From Planctomycetota bacterium (GTDB lineage Bacteria; Planctomycetota; Planctomycetia; Pirellulales; Pirellulaceae), in assembly GCA_026692885.1 (NCBI GenBank), contig JAPLNJ010000385.1:1-56003 (forward strand): DNA of 56,003 nucleotides. The letters are read 5' to 3'. Numbering within the stretch: position 1 is the stretch's first letter; every line of letters starts with the position of its first letter. This document shows, one piece after another, positions 53,027 to 56,003 of this stretch. The position numbers and the translations under genes are program-made. The notes below the pieces were generated by a model, which was not told the origin of the DNA, did not search any database, and saw only the letters and a list, made by a program, of their open reading frames with translations.

Positions 53027-53113
53027 GTGGCGGCCTCCTGGAGTTGACGCTGGGTGCGGGTAGTGTCCTAATTTGAAGAACACGATTGGTCAACGGGGCC
53101 GTTGCCAGTGATA

Positions 53114-54730
53114 CTACTCTTCGGGGGTCGAGAACACGTACTTAGCTAGCGGATCACGATCGATGTCGTCTCTCGCGATCCTACGCAGAATGCCAAGCGT
53201 TTCGAGCTTAGACAGCGCCTTTTTCGCGGTAACCCAATCTAGGCCGGTTAAGCGAACTGCCTGCGTGACGTTGATAGCCTTGTGCTCAGCTACGAAGTTA
53301 ATCATTCTTTTCTGGCTGTCCGTAAGGCCCCTCGCAATCGCAGCGCCGACAATCGCAATTGCATCGTTGTCTACCCACTTCGTCCGATGCTGAATGTCAT
53401 TTCGGAGAGTCACTCGAACGCGACTGTGCTCGATTTCCTTCTGTGAAAACTCCGGAACCGGAAGCCCCATTGCTGTCATGGTGTCCCTCATTCGCCGTGT
53501 TCCTTCCGCAGCCATCTTGACGAATTTAAGGTAGTACATGGCCTGCATCAACATCGGGTTCCGTGGGCATGATTGGCCGTAAATTGTTTCCGGTGTCACG
53601 AATGGCAAGAATCCGCCCGGACTTTCAATCTCGAGCCGGTCGTCAAACATTTTTACGAAGATCATCATATTTCGCAGGCCATTGCCGTATGACCTATGAA
53701 CGCACGCATTGACTATCGCTTCGTACCACGCCGCTTTTGGATACTCCGACTGAGTGTAAAATCGCCCGTCTTTTCCAAGTGTCGAAAATGTCCGGATTTG
53801 CGCCTCGAGCACTTCTTCCGCGCGGTGAATTAGTTTCGGCACTGGAGTGCCCTCAATGAAGACATCCTTGACGGCGTTGAATCTCTCCCCCGATCCTTCT
53901 ACTAGCCCGTCGTACCGGAGAAAACGAATCTTGCAGCCAGGAAGAATCCGTTCAATGTCAAGGCCAAATAGGAGCGCGCACGCGAAATTAGGAATGAATG
54001 CTTGCCCCTTTCGGTCTCCAAGATGCCTTGCCGTCAGTATGTCTTCGTCGGTGACTGGCGAAAGCTCGAGTAGCGCCCGGATCGTCTCGCAAAACCCGTG
54101 AATTGCATTGCAATCGAACTTATCTGGATACTCGAGTCCGCACGGCTCTTGCTCGAAATCTACCTCGCCAATATCAATCTGAAGATTACGGATTTCGTCT
54201 GGAGTCAGCTTTTTCTTTGAGTCACCACGTCTGGTAAACACGTCACCCTTGGCTGTCCTGATGACACGTTTGCGCCTCGAGTGCTTGACGCGGATCAAGA
54301 CAACGAAATCGATCGTTCCGTTCTTATTGGTTACTGGAATTCGCCTTGTTTCGCACTCTGGGGCCTCTGGTCCAAGGTCGGATTGGGGGTGCTCTAGGCG
54401 ATTTAGTGCCTTTTGTTCGAGCTTAGAACAGCCCTCCCATGACCCGTCGTCGTGCATTCCCATCACCAACAGCCCTCCGTCTGGAGGCGTATTGGCCCAC
54501 ATGACGACATATTCCGTCAATTGGTTGCTATGGAACGATGCTGGCTTGCGTTCAACTCGATTGTCCTCGCGTAGACACTCGAGTAACTCTTGATTGGCCT
54601 CGGAAAAAATTTCGTCTACAGACATAAGCGAGAGGATGGCTGGCGGCTCGAGGCTTGGGTGTACCACCGCTTTCGGCAACAAGCCTTCAAGCGTATCCGG
54701 GTCAAATAGCCGTTTTTGGAAGTAGTTCAT
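53114..54730 (-). CDS. AlbA_2 / HATPase_c_4 domain protein (Schlafen-like, COG2865 type)
   Basis: 538 residues. The N-terminal AlbA_2 (Schlafen-type) domain spans about 40-185, with E60-x-K62 (VERKPAS), the N-T-P turn ANTPPDGGLLVMGMHDDG, and VFTRRGDSKKKLT. The C-terminal ATPase-like domain has WYEAIVNACVHRSYGNG (334-351) and IFVKMFDDRLEIESPGG, followed by a winged-helix tail (INVTQAVRLTGLDWVTAKKALSKL). Family members act as regulators or as components of anti-phage and toxin-like loci. Codon choice is less GC-biased than in neighbouring genes, consistent with transfer. It lies 175 bases behind a small ribbon-helix-helix-like gene on the same strand, inside the inverted-repeat-bounded segment. 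Confidence 0.85.
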   Translation of the reverse strand: MNYFQKRLFDPDTLEGLLPKAVVHPSLEPPAILSLMSVDEIFSEANQELLECLREDNRVERKPASFHSNQLTEYVVMWANTPPDGGLLVMGMHDDGSWEGCSKLEQKALNRLEHPQSDLGPEAPECETRRIPVTNKNGTIDFVVLIRVKHSRRKRVIRTAKGDVFTRRGDSKKKLTPDEIRNLQIDIGEVDFEQEPCGLEYPDKFDCNAIHGFCETIRALLELSPVTDEDILTARHLGDRKGQAFIPNFACALLFGLDIERILPGCKIRFLRYDGLVEGSGERFNAVKDVFIEGTPVPKLIHRAEEVLEAQIRTFSTLGKDGRFYTQSEYPKAAWYEAIVNACVHRSYGNGLRNMMIFVKMFDDRLEIESPGGFLPFVTPETIYGQSCPRNPMLMQAMYYLKFVKMAAEGTRRMRDTMTAMGLPVPEFSQKEIEHSRVRVTLRNDIQHRTKWVDNDAIAIVGAAIARGLTDSQKRMINFVAEHKAINVTQAVRLTGLDWVTAKKALSKLETLGILRRIARDDIDRDPLAKYVFSTPEE

Positions 54731-54905
54731 TCCGAACCTCGCGACCGCTTGTCGTCTTTTTCCTGATTATGAATCCAACACTCGAGTCCCGCTCCGCCGC
54801 AAACCGATTCTCGGAGAGCGGACCGCGTCTTGGTAGCGCAGCAGCCTTATAAACTGCCGTAGGGGTCCGTCTGCACGGACGGGATAGTAACCCCCGTTCT
54901 CCGCC

Positions 54906-55103
54906 TTACTGCTTTTGCCGCAGTGTGCGCTCGGCATCTGCGAGCAGCACACGTCTGACGTATTCCGACGTGGTTTCGTCGGATAGTCTGGCAACCTGCT
55001 CGATTTGACGCCAGCCGTCATCGCTCATTCGGAAATATCGCTTCGGCATCTGTCCGGTTGCCGGCCGACCACGCCCGCGGTGTTTCGTTGGTTTCGCGTC
55101 CAT
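54906..55103 (-). CDS. small ribbon-helix-helix-like protein
   Basis: 65 residues from the ATG at 55103. A basic arm (KPTKHRGRGRPATGQMPKRY) precedes a strand (RYFRMSDDGWRQIEQVARL) and a helix (TTSEYVRRVLLADAERTL), the order of ribbon-helix-helix DNA-binding proteins. It may repress its own unit. It lies upstream of the AlbA_2 gene on the same strand, within the inverted-repeat segment. Assigned by pattern only. Confidence 0.6.
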   Translation of the reverse strand: MDAKPTKHRGRGRPATGQMPKRYFRMSDDGWRQIEQVARLSDETTSEYVRRVLLADAERTLRQKQ

Positions 55104-55319
55104 TCCGGGATTTTATGTCCCCTCAAGTATTTTGTCAATCTTTCAAGAGATCCGACACTTGCCAAGTCGAACATGGTCATTCTGTCCTCGACTCCATCCC
55201 CAGGTACTGGGGAAAGGCTCCAAAGGACGCATGGGATTGGATGGCTAATTCCGGCAAGGGCAAGGTCGAGTGATACCTTGGTCCAGCCACGGCACGCGCG
55301 ACCTACTTTGTCCCTGAAA

Positions 55320-56003
55320 TTAGGACACTACCTGGCCGTACAGGACCTGCTGGACCCACGCGGCGCGCACCGGGTCCAAGGGTGGATCGGGCGGCTCGTG
55401 GTAGTCGAGCGAGTAGTCGTAGCCAGCCCGGTCGTAGACCAGGTTGAAAACCTCCTGCAGGTCCAGCAGGACATCAGGATCCGCGTCGGCCAGCGGAATG
55501 GGGATGATCGGCAAACGCTGCTCCAGAGACCAAACGTAGGCCTCGGCACGTGGGCGGCGCGGGAGACTGGCCACGGTCACGAGGAAGTCCCCCGGCGGTA
55601 GCTGACCCACCAACGGCAGGCGGCGCCCGCCGCGGAGCAAGTCGAGTTCGACGAGGTTGGAGAAGCTCGCCAGGACTTGCAATCGCTTTTCCAGGTACTG
55701 GTCAAAGCCGTTGGCGCCCGGGCGTTTGTTCGTAGGCGATAGCAATTCGATTACCGTGACGATCGTTCGCAGATCCTTGCGGCGGAGGGTCAGGTGCGCC
55801 TCGTGGATCTCCTCCGGCAGCGGGATCAGACACTCGACCGGCGTCGTCCTAGTCGCGGTGGCGGGATATCTGCTGCCCTCCTCCGCCACGGCGGCGACCA
55901 CGGCGACATCGGGGCGAATCACCATCACCGGGTCATCCGGGTCGCGCTCGACGTACACCCGTTCCTCGACATCCACGAAGTACTTGGGCCGCACGCGCGG
56001 CAT
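55320..56003 (-). CDS. DUF4058 family protein (5' end at or beyond the window edge)
   Basis: 227 residues visible. DUF4058 is a cyanobacterial/planctomycete family of unknown function. Characteristic text is YFVDVEERVYVERDPDDPVM, VIELLSPTNKRPGANGFDQY, VELDLLRGGRRLP and the end DYHEPPDPPLDPVRAAWVQQ. The other copy starts MPMPRV, so the true start is probably two codons outside the window. The last residues (QVVS) and the TAA stop are encoded by the terminal inverted repeat of the adjacent segment, so the C-terminus has been altered by its arrival. Confidence 0.85.
   Translation of the reverse strand: MPRVRPKYFVDVEERVYVERDPDDPVMVIRPDVAVVAAVAEEGSRYPATATRTTPVECLIPLPEEIHEAHLTLRRKDLRTIVTVIELLSPTNKRPGANGFDQYLEKRLQVLASFSNLVELDLLRGGRRLPLVGQLPPGDFLVTVASLPRRPRAEAYVWSLEQRLPIIPIPLADADPDVLLDLQEVFNLVYDRAGYDYSLDYHEPPDPPLDPVRAAWVQQVLYGQVVS

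Larger units (their letters stand above)
53059..55332. mobile_element. inverted-repeat-bounded segment with AlbA_2 and RHH genes
   Basis: Perfect 16-bp inverted repeats (GGTAGTGTCCTAATTT at 53059-53074 and its complement at 55317-55332) bound a 2.27-kb segment that is visibly richer in A+T than its surroundings. The segment carries two minus-strand genes and no transposase. The right end supplies the last codons and stop of the downstream DUF4058 gene, and the left end lies just upstream of the partial DUF4058 copy. No clear target-site duplication is visible. I infer a mobile or mobilised cassette; it may also be an insertion between duplicated genes by recombination. Confidence 0.6.

Noticed and set aside
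54731..54905. Possible tRNA in the gap between the RHH-like and AlbA_2 genes
   Set aside because: Some stem-like words (CTCGGAGAGCGGACC) occur, but no cloverleaf, TPsiC loop or acceptor pairing could be drawn.

Overview
The window looks like a piece of a high-GC Planctomycetes chromosome (probably Pirellulales-like). The grounds are the many secreted or anchored glycan-active enzymes, a DUF4058 gene, giant secreted proteins of unknown function, a RAYT (REP-associated tyrosine) transposase, and intergenic DNA crowded with palindromic repeats of the kind known from that phylum. This is an inference from protein families and style; no rRNA or tRNA gene was seen.

Layout. 1-530: two transposase remnants. 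1530-9406: glycan block, with a GH16 hydrolase on + and, on -, a unit of a large GH98-like protein, a GH97 enzyme and an internally deleted gene. 9.4-14.2 kb: repeat-rich spacer, small secreted protein, NagA-like deacetylase, ChlI/MoxR-like AAA+ ATPase and a small basic protein. 14.2-20.1 kb (-): GH38-like enzyme with a coupled small membrane protein, diacylglycerol/undecaprenol kinase, and a TPR protein. 20.8-33.7 kb (+): three paralogous giant exported proteins (1151, 1392 and 1457 aa). The first two overlap; the third is split off by a RAYT transposase unit with perfect 47-bp inverted REPs. 33.8-38.8 kb (-): small ORF, BatA/BatB-like VWA protein, glycosidase-like protein, Tat-exported Gfo/Idh/MocA oxidoreductase. 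39.2-40.9 kb: small secreted proteins and DUF2461. 41.2-45.0 kb (-): tight three-gene unit ending in a KGGVGR-motif ATPase fused to near-identical TPRs, a candidate signalling or conflict system. 45.3-46.2 kb: DUF3127 protein and a frameshifted GxxExxY gene. 46.7-52.6 kb: DAHP synthase and benzoate-CoA-ligase-like enzyme (+) facing an MBL hydrolase, a BcrD/HgdC-type activase and an HgdB-type dehydratase/reductase (-). 52.8-56.0 kb: two DUF4058 copies (one partial) flanking a visibly AT-richer segment with perfect 16-bp terminal inverted repeats. That segment carries an AlbA_2/HATPase (Schlafen-like) protein and a small ribbon-helix-helix-like protein.

Two themes recur. First, several families of composite inverted-repeat elements have conserved outer arms but different inner hairpins, as if the arms mobilise or collect hairpins. 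Second, such repeats sit inside coding sequence between the start codon and the signal peptide (24229 gene and GH98-like gene). The best candidates for undescribed biology are the KGGVGR three-gene unit, the giant exported protein trio, and the inverted-repeat-bounded AlbA_2 segment.
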